Source: Persephonella marina EX-H1 (lineage in GTDB: Bacteria > Aquificota > Aquificia > Aquificales > Hydrogenothermaceae). From it: a stretch of DNA of 64,000 nt. A model generated the notes under the pieces. That model saw only the letters and a program-made list of their open reading frames with translations, was not told where the DNA came from and ran no database searches. A program made the translations under genes and the position numbers. Numbering within the stretch: the first letter of the stretch is position 1; the number at the start of each line of letters is the position of its first letter. Shown piece by piece: positions 18,495-26,841 of the stretch. The stretch is taken from positions 1,194,210 to 1,258,209 of the forward strand of contig NC_012440.1 of NCBI RefSeq assembly GCF_000021565.1, written 5' to 3'.

Positions 18495-18533
18495 GCTTCC
18501 TGACCCAGTCAGGAGGCTGATTTAATAAAATCA
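18495..18533 (+). promoter_or_regulatory. Two stem-loops in the rpsF 5' leader (candidate S6:S18-type regulatory RNA)
   Basis: A 10-bp stem GCTTCCTGAC / GTCAGGAGGC closes a CCA loop (18495-18517, one G-U pair). A second perfect 6-bp stem TGATTT / AAATCA follows at once (18518-18533), 8 nt before the rpsF ribosome binding site. There is no T-run, so it is not an intrinsic terminator. rpsF-ssb-rpsR operons in many bacteria are controlled by an S6:S18-binding leader; position and shape fit, but I cannot confirm the conserved core. Confidence 0.4.
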
Positions 18534-18552
18534 TCCATAAGGAGGTAGAGCG

Positions 18553-18900
18553 TTGCGTTACTACGAGCTTGTTTTTGTGTTGAAACCAACACTTACAGAG
18601 GAGGAGATCAGCTCAAAAGTTGAGTCAGTTCAGAGCCTGATCACCTCAAACGGCGGAGAGATTTACAACTTTGAGAAATGGGGTAGAAAAGAGCTTGCAT
18701 ACCCTATCCAGAATTTCAACTCAGGTTACTACTTTATCATCAACTTTAAAACTGAAAATTACGAGCTTCCTTCAAAGTTAGAGTACAACCTGAGACTTGA
18801 TGAGGATGTTATAAGATTTTTAGCTTTTAAAACAAAACCGCCTAAAAAGGAAGAAGTTAAAGAGGAAACCTCAGCTGAGAAAGTAGAGGCAGCTGAGTAA
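18553..18900 (+). CDS. rpsF: 30S ribosomal protein bS6
   Basis: Binds 16S rRNA as a heterodimer with S18. Opening RYYELVFVLKPTLTEEE, middle GRKELAYPIQNFNSGYYF and the alternating beta-alpha pattern are diagnostic. An Ala/Glu-rich tail follows residue 95. 115 aa. Start is TTG at 18553 behind GGAGGT. First gene of rpsF-ssb-rpsR-rplI. Confidence 0.96.
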   Translation: MRYYELVFVLKPTLTEEEISSKVESVQSLITSNGGEIYNFEKWGRKELAYPIQNFNSGYYFIINFKTENYELPSKLEYNLRLDEDVIRFLAFKTKPPKKEEVKEETSAEKVEAAE

Positions 18901-18910
18901 GGAGACAGTT

Positions 18911-19324
18911 ATGCTTAATAAAGTTTTTTTAATTGGCAGATTAACAAGGGATCCTGAGATAAGATTCCTTCCAAGCGGGTCACAGGTTACATCATTTTCT
19001 GTAGCTGTTAACAGATCCTACAGGGTAAATAATGAGTGGAAAGAGGAGACCTATTTCTTTGATGTGGAGGCTTTCGGTTATCTTGCTGAGAGACTTGGAA
19101 AACAGTTGAATAAGGGAACACAGATTCTTATTGAAGGACAGCTCAGACAGGATAGATGGGAAACAGCAGGTGGTGATAAAAGAACCAAGGTAAAGATTGT
19201 TGCTGATAAGGTAAGTATACTTTCACCTAAAGGTGAAAAAGCTGAAAAATCTGAGGAAGAGCCTGAACTTGATATAGAAAACAGTATTGAGGATTTTTCC
19301 TCAGATGAAGATGTACCATTTTAA
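18911..19324 (+). CDS. ssb: Single-stranded DNA-binding protein
   Basis: OB-fold protein that coats ssDNA during replication and repair. The start [19 protein letters not shown] and the segments VNRSYRV and [19 protein letters not shown] are typical SSB, and the tail is acidic, ending DEDVPF, the conserved C-terminal peptide that recruits partner proteins. 137 aa. AAGGAG precedes the ATG, 10 nt after the rpsF stop. Confidence 0.96.
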   Translation: MLNKVFLIGRLTRDPEIRFLPSGSQVTSFSVAVNRSYRVNNEWKEETYFFDVEAFGYLAERLGKQLNKGTQILIEGQLRQDRWETAGGDKRTKVKIVADKVSILSPKGEKAEKSEEEPELDIENSIEDFSSDEDVPF

Positions 19325-19347
19325 ATCTAAAAAAGGAGGTAAAAAAA

Positions 19348-19602
19348 TTGGCTAATAATGTTAAGAGCCCAACAGCTCAAAATAAACCATTTTTCCAGAA
19401 GAGAAAAAAGTACTGTAAGTTCTGTGCAGAAGGAAAGGAACCTAACTATAAAGATACAGAGTACCTAAAGCAGTTCATATCTGAGAGAGGTAAGATCATT
19501 CCAAGAAGAATATCCGGAACATGTGGTAAACATCAGAGAAAGCTAACAGTTGAGATCAAAAGAGCTAGACAGCTCGCACTTTTACCTTACGTAATAATGT
19601 AG
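19348..19602 (+). CDS. rpsR: 30S ribosomal protein bS18 (zinc-ribbon type)
   Basis: 16S rRNA-binding partner of S6. Conserved core [19 protein letters not shown] followed by [20 protein letters not shown]. It keeps YCKFC and GTCGKH, so it is the Cys-containing, probably zinc-binding (C+) form. 84 aa. Start is TTG at 19348, behind AGGAGGT. Confidence 0.96.
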   Translation: MANNVKSPTAQNKPFFQKRKKYCKFCAEGKEPNYKDTEYLKQFISERGKIIPRRISGTCGKHQRKLTVEIKRARQLALLPYVIM

Positions 19603-19616
19603 GAGGTTGAGAGAGA

Positions 19617-20066
19617 ATGAAAGTGATTTTAACTAAAGATGTAGAAGGCTGGGGAACTATAGGTGATATCATAGACGTTAAAAGAGGTTTTGCAAGAAAT
19701 TACCTCATACCTAAAGGCTTTGCCCTTGAGGCTACAGAGAGCCATATTAAGCATGTTCAGGAGATACTCAAGCAGAAGGCAAGAAAGCTTGAAAGGGAAA
19801 AGGCAAAAGCTGAAGAGATAGCAAAACAGCTTGAAGGTCTTGAGATAGAGATAAAGAAATCAGTTGGAACTACAGGAAAGCTCTTTGGATCTGTTACAAC
19901 ATCAGACATAGCAGAGGTTCTGAAAGAAAAAGGTATAGAGGTAGAAAAGAAAAAGATCATGCTGAGAAACCCTATAAAAAATATCGGATCATACAATATC
20001 ACTATCAGACTCCATCCACAGGTGAGTGCTACAATCAAGGTACATGTAACACCTGAAAATATATAA
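19617..20066 (+). CDS. rplI: 50S ribosomal protein bL9
   Basis: 23S rRNA-binding protein with two globular domains on a long helix. N-terminal MKVILTKDVEGWGTIGD and DVKRGFARNYLIPKGFA are diagnostic; the connecting helix is residues 41-75, and the C-terminal domain has GKLFGSVTTSDIAEVL. 149 aa, normal. Last gene of the rpsF operon; a strong terminator follows. Confidence 0.96.
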   Translation: MKVILTKDVEGWGTIGDIIDVKRGFARNYLIPKGFALEATESHIKHVQEILKQKARKLEREKAKAEEIAKQLEGLEIEIKKSVGTTGKLFGSVTTSDIAEVLKEKGIEVEKKKIMLRNPIKNIGSYNITIRLHPQVSATIKVHVTPENI

Positions 20067-20070
20067 TCAG

Positions 20071-20095
20071 AAGGCCTCCTTAGGAGGCCTTTTTA
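20071..20095 (+). terminator. Intrinsic terminator after rplI
   Basis: A perfect 9-bp GC-rich stem (AAGGCCTCC / GGAGGCCTT) with a TTA loop, followed by a short T-run, 4 nt after the rplI stop. Separates the ribosomal operon from dnaB. Confidence 0.9.
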
Positions 20096-20175
20096 GTTTG
20101 AACAGAATATTCACTAAGCCTAACTTATAACTTATAATTAACTAACGATCTGCATAGAAATTTTTGAGGTTTTAT

Positions 20176-21627
20176 ATGGATCATTTTGATATTCCACTTC
20201 CACATGATGAAGAGTCTGAAAGAGCCATTTTAGGCTCACTTATGATTGAACCTTCTGTTGTTGACCTTGTTCTGAATATTTTAAGACCTTCTGATTTTTT
20301 CAACAGTAAACACAGGATAATATACCAGGCAATAATAGATATTTCAGAAAAGGGGAAAGTTCCTGATATCCTGGTTGTCAGAAATCATCTGAAAAGTAAA
20401 GGAAAGCTGAAGCAGATAGGGGGAAGCTCATACCTGGGTCTTATCGTTAATGAGGCCTGTCCACCAAATGTTGTGGAGAGCGTGGCGAGACAGATAAAGG
20501 AGAAATCTATAGCGAGAGGTCTTATACAGGTTTCCCAGAATATTATACAGAAGGCAAAGGATTACAAAGATGTTAATGAGCTTGTTGAAGAGGCAGAATC
20601 AGAGATATTTAAACTTAACGAAGAAAGGGCAGTAACACATTACTACGAGATAAAGGATGTAGTTAAAGAAACATTAAATATAATAAATGAGTTATCAAAA
20701 AAAGAGACTGTTATAACAGGTATCCCTTCAGGTTTTTACGATCTTGACAGGCTGACAACAGGATTTCATCCTGGAGACCTTGTAATAATAGCCGCAAGAC
20801 CTGCTATGGGTAAAACATCCCTTGCACTCTCAATACTCCATAATGTTTCTGTTGTTGAAAAGATCCCTTCGGCATTTTTCTCACTTGAGATGTCAAAGGA
20901 ACAGATTGTTATGAGACTTTTATCCTTAGAAACAAGAATACATCTAAAAAAGATAAGATCAGGCTTTTTAAATCAGGATGAGATACTGAAGATAACTGAC
21001 CTTGCCTCAATTCTTTCTGATGCTCCAATTTACATAGATGATACAGCGTCACTGTCAATACTTGATCTCAGGGCGAAAGCAAGAAGACTTAAAAGGGAAA
21101 AGGATATACAGCTTATCGTGATAGATTACCTTCAGCTTATGAGATCCCACAGAAGAACAGAGAACAGACAGCAGGAGGTTGCTGAGATATCAAGGGGATT
21201 AAAGGCTCTTGCAAAGGAACTTAACATACCTGTCATATCTCTTGCTCAGCTTTCAAGACAGGCGGAGATGAGGGCAGATAAAAGACCACAGCTTGCAGAC
21301 TTACGTGAGAGTGGAAGTATTGAACAGGATGCTGATCTTGTTATGTTTATCCACAGACCTGAGTATTACAAGAAAAATCCTACACCTGAGGAAGAGGGGC
21401 TTGCAGAGATCATAATAGCAAAACAGAGAAATGGTCCTACAGGAACAGTTAATCTGGCGTTTATTAAGGACATAACAAAGTTTGAGAATCTTGCAAAGCA
21501 AAGATTTGAAGAACCTGTTACCGAGGAAGTTCCAGACGATAATGCTATAATAGATCAGGCACACTGGGATAACGATGAGCTTTTCTCAGATATTGATATT
21601 ACAGGTGAGGATATAACGGATATATAG
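20176..21627 (+). CDS. dnaB: Replicative DNA helicase DnaB
   Basis: Hexameric 5'-3' helicase of the replication fork. The N-terminal primase-interacting domain opens with LPHDEESERAILGSLMIEP; the RecA-like domain has Walker A ARPAMGKTSLAL at about residue 213-224, Walker B LIVIDYLQLM and the DnaB motif RESGSIEQDADLVMFI. No intein. I choose the ATG at 20176 (5 nt after TGAGGT) over the in-frame TTG at 20164, which falls in that ribosome binding site. Followed by mlaE after 1 nt. Confidence 0.96.
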   Translation: MDHFDIPLPHDEESERAILGSLMIEPSVVDLVLNILRPSDFFNSKHRIIYQAIIDISEKGKVPDILVVRNHLKSKGKLKQIGGSSYLGLIVNEACPPNVVESVARQIKEKSIARGLIQVSQNIIQKAKDYKDVNELVEEAESEIFKLNEERAVTHYYEIKDVVKETLNIINELSKKETVITGIPSGFYDLDRLTTGFHPGDLVIIAARPAMGKTSLALSILHNVSVVEKIPSAFFSLEMSKEQIVMRLLSLETRIHLKKIRSGFLNQDEILKITDLASILSDAPIYIDDTASLSILDLRAKARRLKREKDIQLIVIDYLQLMRSHRRTENRQQEVAEISRGLKALAKELNIPVISLAQLSRQAEMRADKRPQLADLRESGSIEQDADLVMFIHRPEYYKKNPTPEEEGLAEIIIAKQRNGPTGTVNLAFIKDITKFENLAKQRFEEPVTEEVPDDNAIIDQAHWDNDELFSDIDITGEDITDI

Positions 21628-21628
21628 A

Positions 21629-22375
21629 ATGGAAAAGATAAAAAATTTTGTTGAACACACAGGGGCAGCATTTTTACTCTTTCTTGAGACCTTGAAAGTT
21701 ATCATTTTATCTCCTCCCAAGGTTAAGCATATACTTAAATATATGGAGGAGATAGGAGTTACAGCTGCACCTTTAATAGCTATAACAGGATTTTTTACAG
21801 GTGGCGTTCTTGTAGTTGAGACATACCCAACATTTCATAAGTTCAATGCAGAATTTCTGATAGGTGCTCTTGTCTCGTTATCACTTTCAAGGGAGCTCTC
21901 TCCAGTCCTTGTTGCCCTTCTCGTTACAGCAAGGTCAGGTTCTGCAATGGCTGCGAATATCGGAACGATGAAGATAACGGAGCAGATAGATGCTCTAAAG
22001 GTTATGGCTGTTAATCCTGTGAGATATCTGATAGCTCCAAGACTTATAGCTTCTCTTTTGATGGTTCCTGCCCTTGTTATCCTGTCATACACTTTTGGAC
22101 TTTTAGGTGGTTATTTTGTTGGTGTGAACCTTTACGGTATAAATCCTTACCTTTTTGTTGAGAAGATGAAAGATTTTACGGAGCTTTACGATATACTTGG
22201 AGGACTCTATAAATCAATGGGATTTGCAACAATAATTACGATAGTTTCATGTTATTTCGGCTATGTTACTAAAGGTGGAGCAGAAGGTGTTGGCAGATCA
22301 ACAACCACAGCTGTTGTGGTCTCATCCGTTCTGGTTCTTATCGTTGACTACTTCCTTACAGCTATTATCTATTAA
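21629..22375 (+). CDS. mlaE: MlaE-type ABC transporter permease (lipid transport)
   Basis: Inner-membrane permease of the Mla/YrbE family that moves phospholipids between inner and outer membrane. 248 residues with five to six helices; signatures ITGFFTGGVLVVE, LSRELSPVLVALLVTARSGSAMAA and GTMKITEQIDALKVMAVNP are diagnostic. The partner ATPase (mlaF) and MCE protein (mlaD) are not next to it. It begins 1 nt after the dnaB stop. Confidence 0.93.
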   Translation: MEKIKNFVEHTGAAFLLFLETLKVIILSPPKVKHILKYMEEIGVTAAPLIAITGFFTGGVLVVETYPTFHKFNAEFLIGALVSLSLSRELSPVLVALLVTARSGSAMAANIGTMKITEQIDALKVMAVNPVRYLIAPRLIASLLMVPALVILSYTFGLLGGYFVGVNLYGINPYLFVEKMKDFTELYDILGGLYKSMGFATIITIVSCYFGYVTKGGAEGVGRSTTTAVVVSSVLVLIVDYFLTAIIY

Positions 22376-22403
22376 TTAATAAATACATTCTGGGGGAATA
22401 GAG

Positions 22404-22691
22404 ATGAAGAGGTTTCTGCTGTTATTTTTCATCATGATCTTAACATTCGGTACATCCTTTTCTTTAACAGCTGAGGATGCTGAGAGAATAATAAAAGAGT
22501 ATATTGAAGGTAGTTCTTACACATCTAAGATAAACATATGTGAGAACGAAAAATATTTTATAGGTGAGGTATTTTTAGAAGGTTATGAAGGTAAGACTGT
22601 GATAAGAAAGGTATTTGTTAATAAAGAAACAGGTGGTATATATCCTACAATGGCAGAAGCTTATAATCACTGTTATATGATGGAAAAGTAA
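22404..22691 (+). CDS. Small exported protein, PepSY-like
   Basis: A 95-residue protein with signal peptide MKRFLLLFFIMILTFGTSFS. The mature part TAEDAERIIKEYI ... FVNKETGGIYP looks like one PepSY-type repeat (helix followed by beta hairpin with [VI]x[KV]xTG), a fold that often inhibits or anchors periplasmic enzymes. Two Cys (CENEKYF, HCYMME) could form a disulfide. GGGG precedes its ATG, and it ends 2 nt before pfkA. Family call is tentative. Confidence 0.6.
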   Translation: MKRFLLLFFIMILTFGTSFSLTAEDAERIIKEYIEGSSYTSKINICENEKYFIGEVFLEGYEGKTVIRKVFVNKETGGIYPTMAEAYNHCYMMEK

Positions 22692-22693
22692 AG

Positions 22694-23668
22694 ATGAAAA
22701 AGATAGCTGTTCTTACAAGTGGTGGAGATGCACCAGGTCTGAACGCATGTATAAGGGCTGTAGTAAGGGCGGGACATTACTACAACTGTGAAGTTATAGG
22801 TGTGAGAAGAGGGTTTAAAGGTCTTATAGAAAAGCAGTTTATCTCTCTCACACCACGTGATGTTGGTGGAATTATAGATAAAGGGGGAACTTTTCTCCTC
22901 TCGGCGAGGGAAGACAGATTTTTAGAGTATAAATACAGGAAGATCGCTGCTAATAACATAAGGGAAGAGAAGATTGATGGACTCTTTGTTATAGGTGGTA
23001 ATGGATCTTTCCAGGGAGCATACCTTCTTTCCAAGGAGTTTGGGATTCCCATTATAGGTATTCCAAAAACGATAGATAACGATACATACGGGACTGAGTA
23101 CACTATAGGTTTTGATACAGCTGTGAACAATGCTGTTGACGCCATAGACAAGATAAGGGATACATCTGAATCACACGAGAGGGTTTTTGTTATAGAAGTT
23201 ATGGGAAGAAAAAGTGGATTTTTAGCCCTTGCTGCTGGTATATCAACAGGTGCTGATGTGACACTCATACCTGAGTATCCATTTCCGATGCATGTTATTG
23301 TAAAATCAATCGTTGATGCACTTAACAGAGGTAAGAAGTTTGCTATTGTTGTTGTGGCTGAAGGGGTTGCATCAGCTAAAGAGATAGCTGATATACTTAA
23401 TGAAAAACTTAAACCTTTTGATTTTGGTGGTGTAAGATACTCAGTTTTAGGCTACATACAGAGAGGTGGATCTCCCACTTCCTATGACAGAATAATGGCT
23501 TCCAGATTTGGTGTTTTTGCTGTTGAGGAGTTTATGAGAGGAAACAGAGATTTTATGGTTGCACTTGAAAATGGAAAGATACTTTCAAAACCTCTTGAAG
23601 TATCCTTTGGAAGAATAAAAAAGCCGGATCTTAAGGATTTTGAGCTTAACAACATACTGACAATCTAA
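22694..23668 (+). CDS. pfkA: 6-phosphofructokinase
   Basis: Phosphorylates fructose 6-phosphate in glycolysis. PfkA hallmarks: GGDAPGLNACIRAVV at the N-terminus, PKTIDNDTYGTEYTIGFDTA with the catalytic Asp, EVMGRKSGFLAL, and GYIQRGGSPTSYDR. The nucleotide loop reads GGNGSFQGA: the residue after GG, normally Asp and a Mg2+ ligand, is Asn, while the next Gly marks the ATP- rather than PPi-dependent type. 324 aa. Two nt after the small exported protein. Confidence 0.93.
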   Translation: MKKIAVLTSGGDAPGLNACIRAVVRAGHYYNCEVIGVRRGFKGLIEKQFISLTPRDVGGIIDKGGTFLLSAREDRFLEYKYRKIAANNIREEKIDGLFVIGGNGSFQGAYLLSKEFGIPIIGIPKTIDNDTYGTEYTIGFDTAVNNAVDAIDKIRDTSESHERVFVIEVMGRKSGFLALAAGISTGADVTLIPEYPFPMHVIVKSIVDALNRGKKFAIVVVAEGVASAKEIADILNEKLKPFDFGGVRYSVLGYIQRGGSPTSYDRIMASRFGVFAVEEFMRGNRDFMVALENGKILSKPLEVSFGRIKKPDLKDFELNNILTI

Positions 23669-23684
23669 GATAAAGGAATAAATT

Positions 23685-23966
23685 TTGAATATGAAGATAA
23701 CAGATGTGAAGATATACCCTTTTGATACAGGTAGAATAGGCGGCAGGGTTAGGGCTGTTGCTGATATAACAATAGAAGACACATTCATTATAAAAGGTAT
23801 AAAACTTGTAGAGTCTAAACATGGTGGCCTGTTTATAACATTTCCGAAAAAGATGAGCTCAAAAGGTGTTTACGTGGACATAATCCAGTCACTGGACAAC
23901 GATTTTACGGAGCAGGTAAGAAGAGCTGTTGTTGATAAGTATAAAGAAATCATGGGAATAGAATAA
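23685..23966 (+). CDS. spoVG: SpoVG family RNA/DNA-binding regulator
   Basis: Small nucleic-acid-binding protein widespread outside sporulating bacteria. TDVKIYPFDTGRIGGRVRAV, DITIEDTFIIKGIKLVE and GLFITFPKK match SpoVG. 93 aa from the TTG at 23685, which is 8 nt after AAAGGA; an ATG two codons later is the alternative. Its stop abuts the convergent DUF481 gene. Confidence 0.93.
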   Translation: MNMKITDVKIYPFDTGRIGGRVRAVADITIEDTFIIKGIKLVESKHGGLFITFPKKMSSKGVYVDIIQSLDNDFTEQVRRAVVDKYKEIMGIE

Positions 23967-24689
23967 TCAAAAATCAACTATTAAAGATGTGAGAAATGTT
24001 GTGTCTGTTTTTTTGATATCAGGTGAGGGTGGTTTATTCTGGTAGGCGATCTTAAGACCAACACCAAGTGAAAGATTGCCGTTTATTTTTACTTCAAATG
24101 CTGTGTTAGAGTTTAAAAAGTAGACATCTGTTTTTTGAAGATCCGTCTCATACTTTAATTCCTGTTTAAATCTAAGATTTTCCTTTATATCCCATACATA
24201 ATCTAGATTAAGCCCACCTGTAGGATAATCTTCAGAGCCTCCGGCTTTATACTGTTCAACAGCATAACCTAAAGATCCCATCCCTTTAAGCTTGTGTTTT
24301 TCTGTTTTGAATATGTCGTAACCAAGGCCTGCTGAAAGAACATTTCTGTAGTCATAACCTGAGAATTTATCCCTGTAGTAATCATCCTGTAAAAAGCCGA
24401 AAAATTTATTGAAAACAACCCTTTCCAGTCTTCCTGAAAGGTTCAGCTTGTTTGTGTTTTCCCTTTTATCAGCTTTTCCATAAAGAAACTCACCTTTAAG
24501 CTTAACCCTTGTACCGTTATAATCCCTGTTACCCTCTATTTTTGAGGCAAATGTTTCTGTTTCGGAATTCCCTGATGTTTTTACATATGAAAGCTCAGCA
24601 TGAACTTTCCATCTGTTCTCTGTTTCTTTTGCATAAACAAGAGATGAAAAAGCACAGATTACCAGAATAAGTTTTAGATATTTTTTCAT
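23967..24689 (-). CDS. DUF481 outer-membrane beta-barrel protein (YdiY-like)
   Basis: Exported 240-residue barrel: signal peptide MKKYLKLILVICAFSSLVYA, then beta strands with the DUF481 pattern (AELSYVKTSGNSETETFASKIEG, LKGEFLYG) and a final Phe (LTSLIVDF). DUF481 proteins are outer-membrane proteins of unknown function, some alkali- or salt-induced. It stands alone, convergent with spoVG without a gap. Confidence 0.85.
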   Translation of the reverse strand: MKKYLKLILVICAFSSLVYAKETENRWKVHAELSYVKTSGNSETETFASKIEGNRDYNGTRVKLKGEFLYGKADKRENTNKLNLSGRLERVVFNKFFGFLQDDYYRDKFSGYDYRNVLSAGLGYDIFKTEKHKLKGMGSLGYAVEQYKAGGSEDYPTGGLNLDYVWDIKENLRFKQELKYETDLQKTDVYFLNSNTAFEVKINGNLSLGVGLKIAYQNKPPSPDIKKTDTTFLTSLIVDF

Positions 24690-24745
24690 AAAAACCCTCC
24701 CCTTTTGTTAACAATAGTAATATTAATTATTTATTAAGTCAATAA

Positions 24746-25033
24746 TTATGGGTATAGCTGTTCTCCTGTCTCAGGATCGTATATGAATATAGCTTTGACT
24801 GGACATGCCTCTGCTGATCTGAATATCTCTTCCTCTTCCTCAGGTGTAAGATCAAGTATTACTTCCTGTCTTTTAACATGCTGGGCTTTCTCCATAACTT
24901 CTTCTTTTGGTTTTCCTGGTTCAAGAACTACAGCTTTATGTCTTTTATCAAGTTCAATATACTTTGTCTCTTCAGCACAGGGACCTATCCCTTCACATAT
25001 TGTTCTATCAACTACTATTTTTAGTTTTCCCAT
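24746..25033 (-). CDS. Small ferredoxin with three cluster cysteines
   Basis: A 95-residue soluble ferredoxin. Cluster ligands appear as C-EGIGP-C near residues 13-19 and a late ACPVKAIF Cys near 77. The C-x5-C-xn-CP arrangement with only three Cys is that of 3Fe-4S or three-Cys 4Fe-4S ferredoxins. It has a charged insert EKAQHVKRQEVILDLTPEEEEE between the halves. Monocistronic, behind GGAGGATA. The redox partner is unknown. Confidence 0.85.
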   Translation of the reverse strand: MGKLKIVVDRTICEGIGPCAEETKYIELDKRHKAVVLEPGKPKEEVMEKAQHVKRQEVILDLTPEEEEEIFRSAEACPVKAIFIYDPETGEQLYP

Positions 25034-25112
25034 TATATCCTCCGCAATAATTTTTTATTTATAACAACGGCAATTATAATTATATTACCTAAACAAAACA
25101 AGGATATAAGTC

Positions 25113-26627
25113 ATGAAAGATTTTTCTTTATCAATCCTTTCAGGTCTTTTTATTGCACTCTCTTTCCCTGATTACTTTATACCCTTTGTGTATATAGCTG
25201 GTTTTTTCTTTATCTTTAAAAATTTAGAGAGGGAGAACTTAAGATCAAACCTGATTTTTTCATTTATCACAGGACTTTCCTTTTCTGTCTTCTCATTTTA
25301 CTGGATAGTTTTTGCTTTAACATACTACGGGGATGTCTCAACATTGTCCGGTGTTTTACTCTTTTCGCTTTTTTCAGTAGCTTTCAGTGTTATACAGTTT
25401 GTAGCTTTTGTTGTGGTCATGTTTTTTCTCAAAATAAGATACAGACATAGATTTATCTTTCTTGCACCTTTTGTATGGATATTCTTTGAGTTTTTAAGAG
25501 AGTTCTTTCCCTTTGGTGGATTTCCGTGGAATCTGATGGGTTATACACTCTCATACATAAATCCTGTTGCACAGTTGTCCTCTGTTTTTGGAGTATATGG
25601 ACTTTCTTTTCTCTCTGTGACTGGAGCTGTTGCTGTTTATTACTTTCTTTCTTACAGAAATAAAAACTCCCTTGTATTTATTACCTCTTATATAGCTATT
25701 TTTATTCTGATTTTTACTGCAGGTACTCTGAGAGTAAATATGTATAAACCTGAAGGTGTTAAAAAGACTGTTGCTGTCGTACAGGGAAATATACCTCAGG
25801 ATGAAAAGATGAGATCACAGAAAAAAAAGATTATAAATAGATATCTACATCTGATCCATAAAGTAAAAAGATTTGATCCAGATATCATCATTCTCCCTGA
25901 GTCTGCTTTGCCGTTCTATCCACTTTACGGTCAGCATTACGTTTACAAAAGGTATTTTTTTGAAGGTGTAAAGGATATAAAAAAACCTTTTCTTATAGGT
26001 CTTGATAATGTTTTCTTTGAAAAAGAGAAGATAAACCTTTATAACTCGCTTGTTCTTTTTGATAAAGATGGTGAGATAGTGGAGTTTTACAACAAGATAA
26101 AACTTGTCCCTTTTGGTGAGTATGTTCCATTTCCGTTTAAGGTCTTCTCAAAGCTGTTTCCTTATCTTGAGGGATACGATTTTGTATCAGGAAAAGATCA
26201 GAAAATACTTGTTTACAAAGAGTTTAAGATAGTTCCACTGATCTGTTTTGAGGCCATATTTCCCTATTTTGTGAGTAGTTTTTCAGAAAAAGGAAATCTT
26301 ATAGTTAATGTAACAAATGATGCCTGGTTTGGTAAATCACCTGCTCCTTTTCAGCATTTTGAGATGGCAAGGATCAGAGCGATAGAGAACGGTAAATATC
26401 TTGTAAGATCGGCAAATACTGGTATTTCAGCAATTATAAATCCTGTTGGAGAGATAGAAGGATCCATTCCGATATTTGAAGAGGGGTATCTTGTAGGAGA
26501 TATTTATCTAATACAGAAAAGAACCTTCTGGAGCAGATATACAGAACTTGTTTATCTTTTCTTTTTTGTATCTTTTGTAGCTAATATTTTAGCTTTAGAG
26601 CTTGGTTTTAAAAGAAACAAATCTTGA
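25113..26627 (+). CDS. lnt: Apolipoprotein N-acyltransferase
   Basis: Inner-membrane enzyme that N-acylates the lipidated Cys of lipoproteins. N-terminal half has about six helices; the C-terminal nitrilase domain shows the catalytic triad Glu in LPESALPF, Lys in NKIKLVPFGEYVPF and Cys in ICFEAIFPY, plus the signature NVTNDAWFGKSPAPFQH. 504 aa, ending in a final helix and basic tail. Its stop overlaps the -35 box of the tRNA-His promoter. Confidence 0.96.
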   Translation: MKDFSLSILSGLFIALSFPDYFIPFVYIAGFFFIFKNLERENLRSNLIFSFITGLSFSVFSFYWIVFALTYYGDVSTLSGVLLFSLFSVAFSVIQFVAFVVVMFFLKIRYRHRFIFLAPFVWIFFEFLREFFPFGGFPWNLMGYTLSYINPVAQLSSVFGVYGLSFLSVTGAVAVYYFLSYRNKNSLVFITSYIAIFILIFTAGTLRVNMYKPEGVKKTVAVVQGNIPQDEKMRSQKKKIINRYLHLIHKVKRFDPDIIILPESALPFYPLYGQHYVYKRYFFEGVKDIKKPFLIGLDNVFFEKEKINLYNSLVLFDKDGEIVEFYNKIKLVPFGEYVPFPFKVFSKLFPYLEGYDFVSGKDQKILVYKEFKIVPLICFEAIFPYFVSSFSEKGNLIVNVTNDAWFGKSPAPFQHFEMARIRAIENGKYLVRSANTGISAIINPVGEIEGSIPIFEEGYLVGDIYLIQKRTFWSRYTELVYLFFFVSFVANILALELGFKRNKS

Positions 26628-26652
26628 AAAAAATCTTAAACAGTCATATAAT
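26624..26652 (+). promoter_or_regulatory. tRNA-His promoter
   Basis: TTGAAA at 26624-26629 and a perfect TATAAT at 26647-26652, 17 bp apart, end 13 nt before the tRNA. The -35 lies on the lnt stop codon. Confidence 0.75.
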
Positions 26653-26665
26653 ATTAGCCTCTTAT

Positions 26666-26739
26666 GGAGGGTGTAGCTCAGCTGGCAGAGCACAAGGTTG
26701 TGGCCCTTGGGGTCGCGGGTTCAAGTCCCGTCACCCTCC
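26666..26739 (+). tRNA. tRNA-His (anticodon GTG)
   Basis: Encoded G-1 (26666) opposite C73 (26739), the His identity pair. Acceptor GAGGGTG/CACCCTC, D-arm GCTCAGCTGGCAGAGC, anticodon stem CAAGG/CCTTG with loop TTGTGGC giving GTG, T-arm GCGGG TTCAAGT CCCGT. No CCA is encoded. A Tn7-like element begins 33 nt after its 3' end, so this gene is the probable attachment landmark. Confidence 0.97.
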
Positions 26740-26766
26740 CTTTCCTAAAGTCAGCTAATAACTGGA

Positions 26767-26771
26767 ATTGT
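26767..26771. repeat. Target-site duplication, tRNA-His side
   Basis: ATTGT directly before the TGTAG terminus; the identical five bases follow the other terminus at 44559-44563. Five-bp duplications are the rule for Tn7-like DDE transposases. Confidence 0.85.
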
Positions 26772-26776
26772 TGTAG

Positions 26777-26837
26777 TTTTTCAGAAAAAATGAGACTTTT
26801 TCAGATAGGTTGAGACTCTTTTCAAATAAATTGAGAC
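26777..26837 (+). repeat. Tandem TnsB-type binding boxes, tRNA-proximal transposon end
   Basis: Three abutting boxes of 20-21 bp: 26777-26796, 26797-26816 and 26817-26837, all TTTTTCA(G)AxAxxxTGAGAC-like and each ending in GAGAC. A fourth weak GAGAC lies at 26852-26856. The tight tandem packing resembles the Tn7 right end. The start codon of the following gene (26842) lies right against the last box, so end-bound TnsB would probably repress it. Confidence 0.8.
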
Positions 26838-26841
26838 TATA

